From CAZSDU01 sp964605775 (GTDB lineage Bacteria; Bacteroidota; Bacteroidia; Bacteroidales; FEN-979), in assembly GCA_964605775.1 (NCBI GenBank), contig CAZSDU010000004.1, forward strand, positions 1 through 64,000: a DNA stretch of 64,000 nucleotides. The letters run 5' to 3'. The translations under genes were made by a program, and so were the position numbers. Under the pieces are notes generated by a model. The model did no database searches, was not told where the DNA came from, and was given only the letters and a program-made list of their open reading frames with translations. Shown in pieces: positions 1 to 8,178 of this stretch (position 1 is its first letter; each line of letters opens with the position of its first letter).

Positions 1-1
1 T

Positions 2-50
2 CACTTTTCACTTTTCACTTTTCACTTTTCACTTTTCACTTTTCACTTTT
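2..50. repeat. Heptanucleotide tandem repeat (CACTTTT, 7 units)
   Basis: Seven perfect copies of CACTTTT run from the window edge, then a degenerate copy (CACTTAT). The array lies just downstream of the stop codon of the minus-strand ABC permease and may continue outside the window. Three other heptad arrays occur in intergenic DNA of this window (5706, 15602 and 40084). No function is visible. Confidence 0.9.
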
Positions 51-62
51 CACTTATCTTTC

Positions 63-1142
63 TCACTGTATTCTTACCCTCGGGTCCAGCAAACCATAAA
101 GAATATCGACCACAATATTGATCAGGATCAGGATAATGGAAATGAAAAGTACGGCTCCCATGACAACAGGAAGGTCATATTTGTCAAGGGCATTGACTAT
201 AACGACCCCAATTCCTTTCCAGTCGAACACGAACTCAACAAAAACAGCCCCGGCCAGAAGGGAAGCCATCCAACCGGAAATAGCAGTCATGACGGGATTC
301 ATTGCATTTTTCAAGGCATGTTTCAGGATGATCCTGCGCTTACTGAGACCTTTGGCCAGGGCAGTACGGATATAATCCTGAGACAATACATCGAGCAGTG
401 AATTACGGGTCAGTTCCACGATGACGGCAAGAGGGCGGATTCCAAGAGTCAGGGCGGGTAAAATGAGGTTTTTCAGATCGAGGTATTCATATCTTCCGAA
501 ATCGTCCACCGAATAAAGGCTGCCCGACATGTTCAACCCGGTGATCCCGGCCAGTACAAATGCAAATATCCAGGCATTCAGGATTGCAGCAAAAAAGGAA
601 GGCAGCGACATCCCAAGGACGGAAAAAACCAAAGACACTTTATCCATCAGGCTGTTCTTATTAAGGGCACAAAGAATCCCGATCCCAATCCCGACAACGA
701 TGGCGAAGGTCATCGCAACAATGGCTAAAATTATCGTATTGACAAAGCCCTCGGCCAGGATTTCTGAAACATTGCGTTTCGACTGGTAAGATCGCCTCAG
801 ATAAGGTTCTTTCACGACCAGGGAATGGTTGCCTAGCGGCAAAAGCGTATAGGTCCGGCCGTATTTCTCACGATCCAGGTACCAATAGCTTCCGTTATCT
901 TTTGTATGATGAAATGATAGCGGTGACAGATCATTCAGATAATTCAAGAATTGCACAGCAAGTGGTTTATCGCGGCCGAGGTCTTTGTTGATGGCCTCCA
1001 CGGATGCAATATCTGCCCGCTGTCCGAGCATCATCCTGGCAGGATCACCTGGAAGGATATTAAAGAGAAAAAACACCACGATAACAACTCCGAAAAGGAC
1101 AAGAATTCCGTAACCAAGTCGTTTCAAAATAAATTGACTCAT
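63..1142 (-). CDS. ABC transporter permease, DppB/OppB type
   Basis: A 359-residue inner-membrane permease of the binding-protein-dependent family (BPD_transp_1), expected to form one half of a peptide or nickel/peptide import channel. The first membrane segment (about residues 10-30) is followed by the LPGDPARMMLG segment usual for DppB/OppB. A polar stretch of roughly 100 residues follows, then hydrophobic segments near 133-158, 170-200 and 283-350. The cytoplasmic EAA loop that contacts the ATPase is readable near residues 260-282 (ALAKGLSKRRIILKHALKNA). The second permease, the ATPases and the binding protein are not in the window and probably lie beyond the left edge. Substrate cannot be told from the sequence. 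The gene follows the DoxX-type gene at 14 bp, so the two may be cotranscribed. Confidence 0.9.
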   Translation of the reverse strand: MSQFILKRLGYGILVLFGVVIVVFFLFNILPGDPARMMLGQRADIASVEAINKDLGRDKPLAVQFLNYLNDLSPLSFHHTKDNGSYWYLDREKYGRTYTLLPLGNHSLVVKEPYLRRSYQSKRNVSEILAEGFVNTIILAIVAMTFAIVVGIGIGILCALNKNSLMDKVSLVFSVLGMSLPSFFAAILNAWIFAFVLAGITGLNMSGSLYSVDDFGRYEYLDLKNLILPALTLGIRPLAVIVELTRNSLLDVLSQDYIRTALAKGLSKRRIILKHALKNAMNPVMTAISGWMASLLAGAVFVEFVFDWKGIGVVIVNALDKYDLPVVMGAVLFISIILILINIVVDILYGLLDPRVRIQ

Positions 1143-1156
1143 CCCATGCCATTTAC

Positions 1157-2266
1157 TTATTGATCCATATATCTTCGCTTGATTTCTTCGTAAGGCGGAA
1201 TATCACGGTAATGCCATTTGGCCAGGACGACACCATGTTTTAAGAGGATTAAGCCCGGATTAGCCCTTACCATCATCTTCAGAACAATGTCATCCGCATA
1301 ATAAAAATCAAAGGCTGTACCCTTTTCTATCCTGAATTTTTTGACCGTCTGGGGCAGGCTACTGGTGAGACAAACGAAAGTAAATCCATCAGTGAGCGCC
1401 TTTTTATAAAAGGGCAGTATTTTCAGAAAACCTTCCGGATCTGCCACTGTAAGGTCATAGGAGATAAAGAGAAAGTGACAATCGGGGTTGTCGAGAATTT
1501 CGGAAGTGATGACATTCCCTTTCTCATCTTCCACTCTCAGGGTACTTCCTTCATTAATGTTTGGATTTTCCACCCTCTGGCTCTTAAAAATCCAATTGGA
1601 AAGCCATACGGTATCATTCCAAGGATAATCCGGTGCAACAAATTCCTTTTCTTCCCCTGTATGACGGTTTTTATAAGTCACATAAAATTTTATCGGTAAA
1701 GTTGAAACCTGGTTAACATTGTTTCCCACTTTCCATGGCATAAAGTCGATGAGAGGCAGATGACGATAAGAATATATGCTTAGCCATGCAAAGGCAATCA
1801 TGGTAAGGAATAGAAAAACAATCTCAGCATAGGCAGGTATTGCACTTTTAAATTTATTCCTCCATAAAAAGATGGGAATGACCATCATCATCAGCAGGAG
1901 ATTTTTAATGAAGGTTTCCACATTGGTCAGCTTGATGGCATCTCCGAAACAACCACAATCAGGGACGATATTATATACGGCATCAAAAAAAGTAAGGACA
2001 GTGAAAAAAGTCATCATGGGAAGTAATATCCATGAAGTTTTTCTGATCCAAAGGTTGAGGAACAGGCTGATGCCGATTGAAAATTCAAGAACACACAGAA
2101 AAACACTTAAAAAATGTGAAAAAGGCATGGCCCAGGCCATATTGAACGCAAGGAAATAATCTTCCATGCGATAGACCGTACCCCAAGGGTCTATCCCTTT
2201 GACAAAGCCGGAAAAAATAAACACCAGTCCGACGATGATACGAAAGGCATTTCGGCTAATTTTCAT
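1157..2266 (-). CDS. BT_3928-type DoxX/MauE-like membrane protein with thioredoxin-like C-terminus
   Basis: 369 residues. The N-terminal half has about five hydrophobic segments (near residues 5-25, 48-70, 77-97, 119-136 and 142-164) and the motif PDCGCFGDA around residue 105, as in the MauE/DoxX-like family. The C-terminal 200 residues look like an extracytoplasmic thioredoxin-fold domain, but I see no CxxC active site in it; the only paired cysteines are in the membrane half. The start overlaps the end of the DUF1599 gene by 11 bp, so the two are very probably cotranscribed and coupled. I recall this pairing near folP and cdaA in other Bacteroidia. A redox or quinone-linked membrane role is inferred, not shown. 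Confidence 0.82.
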   Translation of the reverse strand: MKISRNAFRIIVGLVFIFSGFVKGIDPWGTVYRMEDYFLAFNMAWAMPFSHFLSVFLCVLEFSIGISLFLNLWIRKTSWILLPMMTFFTVLTFFDAVYNIVPDCGCFGDAIKLTNVETFIKNLLLMMMVIPIFLWRNKFKSAIPAYAEIVFLFLTMIAFAWLSIYSYRHLPLIDFMPWKVGNNVNQVSTLPIKFYVTYKNRHTGEEKEFVAPDYPWNDTVWLSNWIFKSQRVENPNINEGSTLRVEDEKGNVITSEILDNPDCHFLFISYDLTVADPEGFLKILPFYKKALTDGFTFVCLTSSLPQTVKKFRIEKGTAFDFYYADDIVLKMMVRANPGLILLKHGVVLAKWHYRDIPPYEEIKRRYMDQ

Positions 2267-2807
2267 ATTCCATTTTAATTAAAGCAAAGACGGCATAATT
2301 GATCATATCGTAATAGTTGGCATCAACCCCTTCCGAGATAAAAGTTTTTCCCAGATTATCCTCGATCTGCTTGACCCTTAATATCTTCATCAGGATAATA
2401 TCCGTGAGGGAACTCAGGCGCATATTCCGCCATGCTTCGCCATAATCGTGATTTTTATTCAGCATCAGCTCACGGGCAATTGAAATATAGTGGTCATAGC
2501 GCTCAAGACCTTCCTCCACCGAAAGCTCAAGTTTCTTTTCATTCCCCAGCTCCAGCTGAATCAGGGCAATGACCGCATAATTCACGATCCCGATAAATTC
2601 AGGTTTTATTCCTTCTGCAATTTTCTGACTGCCTTTATCATCGATGCTGCGTATCCGCTGAGCTTTAATATAAATCTGATCAGTCAGAGAGGATGTTCTT
2701 AAAATTCTCCAGGCTGTTCCATAATCCTTCATCTTGGTTTGGAAAATACCCCGGCAAATTTTTATGATGCCCTCAAATTGCTGTTCCGTTTTTGTATCAG
2801 AACCCAT
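2256..2807 (-). CDS. DUF1599 (nucleotide modification associated domain 1) protein with two repeats
   Basis: A 183-residue soluble protein built of two copies of one roughly 65-residue domain. The repeat is visible as KMKDYGTAWRILRTSSLTDQI near residue 27 and NKNHDYGEAWRNMRLSSLTDII near residue 118, each followed by a KxxRixxie segment and an NYAVxALIxxE helix. Pfam calls the family DUF1599 or nucleotide modification associated domain 1; its biochemical role in Bacteroidota is not established. It is transcribed away from folP with a 106-bp shared intergenic region, and translated just before the DoxX/thioredoxin-like gene, which it overlaps. Confidence 0.85.
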   Translation of the reverse strand: MGSDTKTEQQFEGIIKICRGIFQTKMKDYGTAWRILRTSSLTDQIYIKAQRIRSIDDKGSQKIAEGIKPEFIGIVNYAVIALIQLELGNEKKLELSVEEGLERYDHYISIARELMLNKNHDYGEAWRNMRLSSLTDIILMKILRVKQIEDNLGKTFISEGVDANYYDMINYAVFALIKMEYEN

Positions 2808-2853
2808 AAAACATTTTTAATTTCATTAGCGAAATTATAAAAAAATACGATAG

Positions 2854-2903
2854 CCCGGGTTCCTTCTTTATCTTACATTTCATACATTTGTCACCAACCC
2901 GGG
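2854..2903. promoter_or_regulatory. Inverted repeat flanking the folP promoter (possible operator)
   Basis: CCCGGGTT at 2854-2861 and its reverse complement AACCCGGG at 2896-2903 flank the folP -7 box. The right arm also covers part of the Shine-Dalgarno-like GGGAGG at 2901-2906. Because the left arm lies upstream of the predicted transcription start, a protein-binding site is more likely than an RNA hairpin. No cognate regulator is evident in the window. Confidence 0.35.
2883..2890 (+). promoter_or_regulatory. Bacteroidota -7 box for folP
   Basis: TACATTTG fits the TAnnTTTG consensus, 23 nt before the folP ATG, leaving a short leader that contains GGGAGG. No convincing -33 TTG is present at the usual distance. 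Confidence 0.6.
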
Positions 2904-2913
2904 AGGATGAATT

Positions 2914-3729
2914 ATGCTGAACCTAAAATTACCGGCCATCATGGGCATTCTGAATCTGACTCCGGATTCATTTTATGACGGGGGTAGATATACTGATGTT
3001 GAGGAGCAGCTTAAAAAAGTGGAACAGATGCTAGAGGATGGCGCTGGAATCATCGACATGGGTGCTGTTTCAAGCCGGCCGGGAGCAGAAGAAATTCCGT
3101 CTGATGAAGAATTGAAGCGAATCCTTCCCTCCCTGAAGCTTATCCGCCGTCACTTTCCCAAAGCTTTGATTTCTGTTGATACCTTTCGCAAGGAAACTGC
3201 CAGGGCCGTGGTTGAAAACGGAGCCGACCTGATCAATGATATATATGGCGGAAGATATGAAGAGGGAATGCTGGAAACCGTTGCTTCCCTGAAAGTGCCA
3301 TACATTATTATGCATATGAAAGGCAGTCCCGGTAATATGCAAAACAAACCTGAATATTCGGATGTGGTAGCGGAAATCGTCTATTTTTTTGAACAACAAA
3401 CCAGGCTGGCATGGGAAGCCGGTATTCATGAAATAATCGTTGACCCCGGTTTCGGTTTCGGTAAGACACCTCAGCATAATTTTAAGCTGCTTTCCAGGCT
3501 CAGCGCTTTCCGTTCTCTTGGATATCCCATCCTGGTCGGACTCTCCCGAAAATCCATGATCACCAGGACGCTGAACATTCCGGTATCCGAAGCCATGAAT
3601 GCCACTACTGTGCTGAATACCATTGCTTTACTCAATGGAGCTGACCTTCTCCGCGTCCATGATGTTAAGGAAGCAGTGCAGGCAGTAAGGTTGTTGAATT
3701 GCCTGGAAGAATCCCATCAGGAATCGTAA
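2914..3729 (+). CDS. folP: Dihydropteroate synthase
   Basis: 271 residues, the usual length of FolP. It condenses 6-hydroxymethyl-dihydropterin diphosphate with p-aminobenzoate in folate synthesis in the cytoplasm. Family motifs are all present on the TIM barrel: NLTPDSF at 14-20, the SSRPGA loop near 53-58, SVDT near 87-90, NDIYGG near 108-113, DPGFGFGKT at 177-185, SRKS at 211-214 and the terminal RVHDV near 247-251. The ATG is supported by a GGGAGG eight bases upstream and a -7 box. The gene overlaps nothing; cdaA follows 20 bp after the stop with its own promoter-like box, an arrangement I recall from other Bacteroidia. Confidence 0.97.
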   Translation: MLNLKLPAIMGILNLTPDSFYDGGRYTDVEEQLKKVEQMLEDGAGIIDMGAVSSRPGAEEIPSDEELKRILPSLKLIRRHFPKALISVDTFRKETARAVVENGADLINDIYGGRYEEGMLETVASLKVPYIIMHMKGSPGNMQNKPEYSDVVAEIVYFFEQQTRLAWEAGIHEIIVDPGFGFGKTPQHNFKLLSRLSAFRSLGYPILVGLSRKSMITRTLNIPVSEAMNATTVLNTIALLNGADLLRVHDVKEAVQAVRLLNCLEESHQES

Positions 3730-3737
3730 AATATCCT

Positions 3738-3745
3738 TATTTTTG
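3738..3745 (+). promoter_or_regulatory. -7 box for cdaA, 4 nt before ATG
   Basis: TATTTTTG fits TAnnTTTG and ends 4 nt before the ATG at 3750. If the box is used, transcription would begin at or next to the start codon, giving a leaderless mRNA. Confidence 0.5.
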
Positions 3746-3749
3746 CCGT

Positions 3750-4532
3750 ATGTTTCTTATTGGGTTATTCAGTTTCCGAATTGTCGATCTGATCGACATT
3801 CTTTTATTTGCCATATTACTTTACGAAATCTATAACCTCGTCAAGGGTACTGCAGCGATACGGATATTTATCGGTATCATTGCTGTTTACCTGATCTGGA
3901 AGGTTGTGAAAGCCTTGCAGATGCAATTGCTCAGTGAAATACTCGGACAGTTCATCAGTGTTGGGGTCATTGCCCTGATTGTTGTTTTCCAGCCTGAGAT
4001 ACGGCAATTTCTGCTTTTAGTGGGAAATACCAAGATGATCAAGAACCAGCGTAAACGTTTTCTGTTCTGGAAATTTAAAATCAACAACCCTGTCAATATG
4101 GATGTTGACAAAATTGTTAAAGCCTGTCAGAAAATGGCTGAAACCCGTTCCGGGGCATTGATTGTGATTGCAAGGCAAAGTGAATTATCACATTATGTAT
4201 CAACCGGACAAATTCTGGATGCAAAAATTACTGAATCTCTGCTGGAAACCATATTTTTTAAAAACAGTCCCTTGCATGACGGAGCGGTCATCATTGTCAG
4301 GGATAAAATACGTGCAGCCAGATGTATTTTACCGGTATCCAATAAATCGACCATTCCTGCAAAATACGGTTTACGTCACCGTTCCGCTGTCGGGATCACG
4401 GAGAAATCTGATGCAGTGGCCATCGTCGTTTCAGAAGAAAGAGGTAAAATTTCCTTAAGCGTCGATGGCGAAATCATCGGAGATGTCTCTCCTTCAACCC
4501 TTTCCACCAAGCTGGAGGAATTATTTCAATAA
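3750..4532 (+). CDS. cdaA: Diadenylate cyclase (membrane-bound CdaA)
   Basis: 260 residues from the ATG at 3750; an upstream in-frame TTG would place the start inside folP and is not needed. CdaA makes cyclic di-AMP from two ATP at the inner membrane. About three hydrophobic segments occupy residues 5-85, and a DisA_N/DAC catalytic domain fills the rest. The DAC motifs are intact: LHDGAVII near 175-182 (DGA) and RHRSAVGI near 210-217 (RHR). Targets probably concern turgor and cell wall homeostasis, by analogy with other CdaA. The folP-cdaA order recalls gene order elsewhere in the phylum. No phosphodiesterase or CdaR regulator is in the window. Confidence 0.95.
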   Translation: MFLIGLFSFRIVDLIDILLFAILLYEIYNLVKGTAAIRIFIGIIAVYLIWKVVKALQMQLLSEILGQFISVGVIALIVVFQPEIRQFLLLVGNTKMIKNQRKRFLFWKFKINNPVNMDVDKIVKACQKMAETRSGALIVIARQSELSHYVSTGQILDAKITESLLETIFFKNSPLHDGAVIIVRDKIRAARCILPVSNKSTIPAKYGLRHRSAVGITEKSDAVAIVVSEERGKISLSVDGEIIGDVSPSTLSTKLEELFQ

Positions 4533-4533
4533 T

Positions 4534-5100
4534 CTATTTTCTTTTTGACTTACCCTTGGTTTGTGGGGCATTAGCCAGGCTATCCGACTTCCTTTTTAAT
4601 TCAAATTCCCTGACCATCTCCTCTGGGGTTTTCCCAAGATTCTGTAAAGCCAGCTGAGCGTCATCGGCAAAATCATTATCCGGATAGGATTGGATGAAGA
4701 GGAGATAATTTTCCCTCGCTTGAACAAGATCGTGAAGCATATTTTCAAGGATAAACGCCTTGAAAAAAAGGCAAATCGGGGCTTTGCTACCATTAGGAAA
4801 ATCTTTTCTGTACTGATCAAAGAAAATGATGGCCTTGTCTCCCCGGTTAAGATTCATGGCCAGATTGGCAGCTTTAAAGAGATAAGCAGGGCAAAGCGAA
4901 TCCTTTGGGAAATCTTGAAAAAAAGCCTCATAATGGTGGAGTAAACTATCGGCCGCAGCACGATCAAAGTTTACGGCATCCGGGGAAAAAAGTCTTACTT
5001 CCAGCCCATGTATCGCGTTTATCGATTTTTCGCGTGAAGGTCCGCAGGCTGAGAGCATAAGCAGTATTCCGGAAAGAAGTAAAATCGTCAGTTTGTTCAT
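4534..5100 (-). CDS. Tetratricopeptide-repeat lipoprotein
   Basis: 188 residues from the ATG at 5100, where a clear lipoprotein signal begins (MNKLTILLLSGILLMLSAC, lipobox LSAC). An in-frame ATG 33 bp upstream would put polar residues before the signal and overlap def, so it is rejected. The mature protein has helical TPR-like repeats with spaced Ala/Leu and DKAIIFFDQYRKDFPN-type units, resembling the periplasmic TPR of BamD or YbgF, and a lysine-rich tail. Role unknown; probably a scaffold on the periplasmic face of a membrane. It follows def by 29 bp on the same strand and is convergent with cdaA, with one base between the two stop codons. Confidence 0.8.
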   Translation of the reverse strand: MNKLTILLLSGILLMLSACGPSREKSINAIHGLEVRLFSPDAVNFDRAAADSLLHHYEAFFQDFPKDSLCPAYLFKAANLAMNLNRGDKAIIFFDQYRKDFPNGSKAPICLFFKAFILENMLHDLVQARENYLLFIQSYPDNDFADDAQLALQNLGKTPEEMVREFELKRKSDSLANAPQTKGKSKRK

Positions 5101-5129
5101 AGTGTCCCTTTCAATTATTGTTATATGCT

Positions 5130-5702
5130 TCATTTCCGGCCTTTTTTCTTGGCCGGGAAAGTCATTTTATATTCCACCTCAACTTCTCCTTTGGAAATAT
5201 CAGACAATCTGCGCTTCAGTAACATTTTCCTCAGAGAAGATATACGGTCAACAAAAACAATGCCTTCAATATGGTCATACTCATGCTGAATGATACGTGA
5301 CAATACACCTTCGTAACGTTCATCCTTTTCAATGAAATTTTCGTCATGGTAACGGATATGAATGACCGGTTTACGGATGACATCTTCCCTTAACCCGGGG
5401 AAACTCAGGCATCCTTCATTAAAGGCGATTTCCTCACCCTCCTTCCGATAAATTTCAGCATTGATGAATACCTTTTTAAATCCATGGGCTTCGGGGTAGC
5501 GATCAGCATATCCTGAAGCATCAATGACAAAAACACGGATAGACCGGTTTACCTGAGGTGCAGCAAGTCCGACACCATCAGCCACATACATCGTTTCAAA
5601 CAGATCTTCAATAAATTCATTCAACTGCGGATAGTCAGAAGAAATCTCTTCGGCAACTTTTTTCAGGACCGGATGTCCATAGGCTACAACAGGTAAGACC
5701 AT
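5130..5702 (-). CDS. def: Peptide deformylase
   Basis: 190 residues. It removes the N-formyl group from new proteins using a divalent metal, usually iron. The three hallmark motifs are GVGLAAPQ at 43-50, EGCLS at 96-100 (metal ligand Cys98) and QHEYDH at 139-144 (metal ligands His140 and His144, catalytic Glu141). The basic tail PAKKKGRK is common in the phylum. The gene lies between ruvX and a TPR lipoprotein on the same strand, separated from ruvX by a heptad repeat array. Confidence 0.97.
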   Translation of the reverse strand: MVLPVVAYGHPVLKKVAEEISSDYPQLNEFIEDLFETMYVADGVGLAAPQVNRSIRVFVIDASGYADRYPEAHGFKKVFINAEIYRKEGEEIAFNEGCLSFPGLREDVIRKPVIHIRYHDENFIEKDERYEGVLSRIIQHEYDHIEGIVFVDRISSLRKMLLKRRLSDISKGEVEVEYKMTFPAKKKGRK

Positions 5703-5705
5703 TTC

Positions 5706-5754
5706 GATTTACGATTGACGATTTACGATTGACGATTTACGTTTGACGTTTGAC
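5706..5754. repeat. Degenerate heptad array (GATTTAC/GATTGAC/GTTTGAC)
   Basis: Seven consecutive 7-bp units alternate between GATTTAC and GATTGAC, the last two being GTTTGAC. The array fills the gap between ruvX and def. The period equals that of the array at the left window edge, although the unit differs. Confidence 0.85.
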
Positions 5755-5790
5755 GCCCGCCTGACGGTTTAGCTGCCGCAGGCATGGCAG

Positions 5791-6213
5791 TCAGGATTGA
5801 CAATTAATTTTTTCCATATATGATTGAAGCATAAGGGTAGCGCTGACGGAGTCGACCAGGGCTTTATTCTGACGGCTCTTTTTTTTCAAACCTGCCTCCC
5901 TGATTGCCCGAGTGGCAATCAAGGAAGTGAATCGCTCATCCACACGTTCCACAAGGATTTGAGGAAAGGTTTTTCGTAATTTTCTTACAAAAGGTTCAAT
6001 GAAAACCGCTGATTCAGAAGCCTGATTATTCATTTGCCTGGCTTCACCCACGACAAAACACTCCACTTCATGGGTCAGTATATATTCACTCAGGTATGGA
6101 AACAAGTCCATGGTCCTTACCGTCGCCAATGCAGTAGCAATGATCTTCATTTCATCCGTGACCGCAAGTCCAACTCTTTTCTGCCCGTAATCAATGGATA
6201 TAATCCTTCCCAT
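5791..6213 (-). CDS. ruvX: RuvX/YqgF-type putative pre-16S rRNA nuclease
   Basis: 140 residues, the usual length of YqgF/RuvX. The RNase H-like fold motifs are present: ISIDYGQKRVG near residue 5 (first acidic residue), FVVGEARQMN near 55, VERVDERFTS near 88 and KALVDSVSATLML near 119, supplying the catalytic acids. The family is implicated in maturation of the 5' end of 16S rRNA and was earlier proposed as a Holliday-junction resolvase. It is transcribed divergently from dapD; each gene has its own -7 box in the intergenic region. Confidence 0.93.
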   Translation of the reverse strand: MGRIISIDYGQKRVGLAVTDEMKIIATALATVRTMDLFPYLSEYILTHEVECFVVGEARQMNNQASESAVFIEPFVRKLRKTFPQILVERVDERFTSLIATRAIREAGLKKKSRQNKALVDSVSATLMLQSYMEKINCQS

Positions 6214-6229
6214 ATGCTTAAAATCGGAG

Positions 6230-6237
6230 CAAAGGTA
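6230..6237 (-). promoter_or_regulatory. -7 box for ruvX
   Basis: CAAAGGTA on the plus strand reads TACCTTTG on the minus strand, 16 nt upstream of the ruvX ATG. Confidence 0.55.
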
Positions 6238-6257
6238 AGAAGATTTGAATTTTTAAC

Positions 6258-6265
6258 TAATTTTG
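6258..6265 (+). promoter_or_regulatory. -7 box for dapD
   Basis: TAATTTTG lies 36 nt upstream of the dapD ATG. Its final TTG is itself an in-frame potential start codon; finding it inside a promoter box argues for the ATG at 6302 instead. Confidence 0.6.
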
Positions 6266-6301
6266 GAAGGTGAAAAGTCTGGGAGTAGCCCAATAAAGAT
6301 A

Positions 6302-7135
6302 ATGACAAAAGATAGTAGGATTGAAAGATTAGAGGAATTGGTTACGCTTGCCTGGGATAAGCGTGAACTGCTGAAGGACAGCAAGGTTCAGCAGGCTATC
6401 CGGGATGTCGTTGAACTTCTTGATAAGGGGAAACTCCGGGTCGCTGAAAAAGTGGAGAAGGAATGGAAAGTTGAAGAATGGATAAAAAAAGCGATCATAC
6501 TGTACTTCCCGATACAGCAATTGGAATTGACCGAAGCCGGGCCCCTGCAATTCTATGATAAAATTCCCCTGAAACATGGTTACGATGAACTGGGCATCCG
6601 TGTTGTGCCTTCAGCCCTTGCCCGTTATGGGGCATATATTGCTGAAGGGGTGATCATGATGCCCTCCTACATCAACATAGGGGCCTATGTAGATCAGGGA
6701 ACGATGATTGACACCTGGGCTACTGTCGGATCCTGTGCCCAAATCGGAAAGCATGTTCATCTGAGCGGGGGCGTGGGCATCGGAGGAGTGCTCGAGCCTG
6801 TCCAGTCGTCCCCGGTTATCATCGAAGATCATTGTTTTATTGGTTCGAGATGTATTATAGTGGAAGGAGTCAGGGTGGAAGAGGAAGCGGTTTTAGGCGC
6901 CAATGTTGTGTTGACTGCCTCTACCCATATCCTTGATGTTTCATCACCGGAAGTGGTGGAATACAAAGGCCTTGTTCCTGCCCGATCTGTAGTCATTCCC
7001 GGCAGCATCAACAAACAGTTCCCTGCAGGAAAATTCCAGGTATCCTGTGCGCTTATCATCGGAAAGCGTAACGCAAGCACTGATCAAAAAACTTCCCTGA
7101 ACCAGGCCCTGAGGGAATTTGATGTGCCCGTATGA
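6302..7135 (+). CDS. dapD: 2,3,4,5-tetrahydropyridine-2,6-dicarboxylate N-succinyltransferase
   Basis: 277 residues from the ATG at 6302; the longer in-frame version would start at a TTG within the -7 box. DapD transfers succinyl from succinyl-CoA in the succinylase branch of lysine and diaminopimelate synthesis. An N-terminal helical domain of about 100 residues precedes a left-handed beta helix of hexapeptide repeats, seen as GAYVDQGTMIDTWATVGSCA and onward. Glycine-rich turns include GGVGIGGVLEP, and GANVVLTAST is also present. This shows the organism makes meso-diaminopimelate for peptidoglycan by this route. The stop codon overlaps the start of the next gene (ATGATGA), implying coupling to the glycosyltransferase. 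Confidence 0.96.
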   Translation: MTKDSRIERLEELVTLAWDKRELLKDSKVQQAIRDVVELLDKGKLRVAEKVEKEWKVEEWIKKAIILYFPIQQLELTEAGPLQFYDKIPLKHGYDELGIRVVPSALARYGAYIAEGVIMMPSYINIGAYVDQGTMIDTWATVGSCAQIGKHVHLSGGVGIGGVLEPVQSSPVIIEDHCFIGSRCIIVEGVRVEEEAVLGANVVLTASTHILDVSSPEVVEYKGLVPARSVVIPGSINKQFPAGKFQVSCALIIGKRNASTDQKTSLNQALREFDVPV

Positions 7136-8118
7136 TGAAACGGATCCTGGTCATACAAACTGCTTCCATCGGGGATGTGATCCTGGCCACAGCGGTTTTG
7201 GAGAAACTGCATGCATTCTATCCCGAAACCAGCCTCGATCTGCTTATTAAAAACGGCATGGAAGGGCTGTTCCATGGTCATCCCTACATTCATCAGTTGC
7301 TGATCCGGAATAAGCAGTCAAGAAAAATAAGGAATTTCTTAAAGCTGGCCTGGGTGGTCAGACAAAACAAATATGACCTGATCATCAACCTTCAGCGCTT
7401 CTTCTTAAGCGGTTTGTTAACTGCATTTTCGGGAGCCAGGATGAGGATTGGTTTCGACAAAAATCCGCTTTCTTTTTTCTATACTCAAAGCCTGCCCCAT
7501 GTAATCAAAGAAAATGTCCATGAAATAGATCGCAACTTGTCATTAATAAAGACTTTGACCGGAACCGAACTTTTTAAACCCGTCTTATATCCCTCGGGAA
7601 AAGATTTTCTTACCGTCTCCTCTTATAAAACTCGATCTTATTACACCATTTCTCCGGCATCTCTTTGGTTTACCAAGCAGTATCCGGCTGAAAAATGGGT
7701 CGACTTGATCCTGAATATGCCTTCAGATCATCTCATTTACCTGCTGGGCGCTGCTTCAGATCAACCCTTATGCGATCAAATTATCCGGTTGTCCGGATCA
7801 GAAAATGTTCAGAATCTCTCCGGAAGGTTTACTTTGCTTGAATCCGCCGCGATCATGAAAGATGCAAAGATGAATTTCACCAATGATTCTTCTCCTATGC
7901 ATCTTGCCTCTGCCATGAACGCCCCGGTCACAGCAGTATTTTGTTCTACCATTCCCGGCTTTGGTTTCGGTCCGCTGTCAGACGATTCTGTCGTGGTGGA
8001 AATTCCGGAAAAATTGAATTGCCGTCCCTGTGGTTTGCATGGTCATAAGTCCTGTCCGGAAAAACATTTTAAATGCGCATTGAATATTCCTGAAACCATG
8101 CTTATGAATAGATGCTGA
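7132..8118 (+). CDS. Family 9 glycosyltransferase (heptosyltransferase-like)
   Basis: 328 residues. The N-terminus (MKRILVIQTASIGDVILATAV) is the GT9 signature of ADP-heptose:LPS heptosyltransferases, with the glycine-aspartate loop that orders the acceptor. The C-terminal Rossmann half carries TNDSSPMHLASAMNAPVTAVF, matching the donor-binding segment of WaaC/WaaF, and ends with the CRPCGLHGHKSCPEKHFKCA cysteine-rich stretch frequent in WaaF-like proteins. It probably adds a sugar to the LPS core in the cytoplasm; donor identity is unproven. Two ATG codons are adjacent (7132 and 7135); either could start. It overlaps dapD by 4 bp. Confidence 0.88.
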   Translation: MMKRILVIQTASIGDVILATAVLEKLHAFYPETSLDLLIKNGMEGLFHGHPYIHQLLIRNKQSRKIRNFLKLAWVVRQNKYDLIINLQRFFLSGLLTAFSGARMRIGFDKNPLSFFYTQSLPHVIKENVHEIDRNLSLIKTLTGTELFKPVLYPSGKDFLTVSSYKTRSYYTISPASLWFTKQYPAEKWVDLILNMPSDHLIYLLGAASDQPLCDQIIRLSGSENVQNLSGRFTLLESAAIMKDAKMNFTNDSSPMHLASAMNAPVTAVFCSTIPGFGFGPLSDDSVVVEIPEKLNCRPCGLHGHKSCPEKHFKCALNIPETMLMNRC

Positions 8119-8178
8119 ACCTATATTTTTTATCCAAATTTTCCGTTAATTTATATATCTTTCCATATTCTGATAAAA

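Noticed and set aside
2..50. Heptad array as a CRISPR or telomere-like repeat
   Set aside because: The tandem units have no spacers and the same period is seen elsewhere with other units; an ordinary short tandem repeat explains it.
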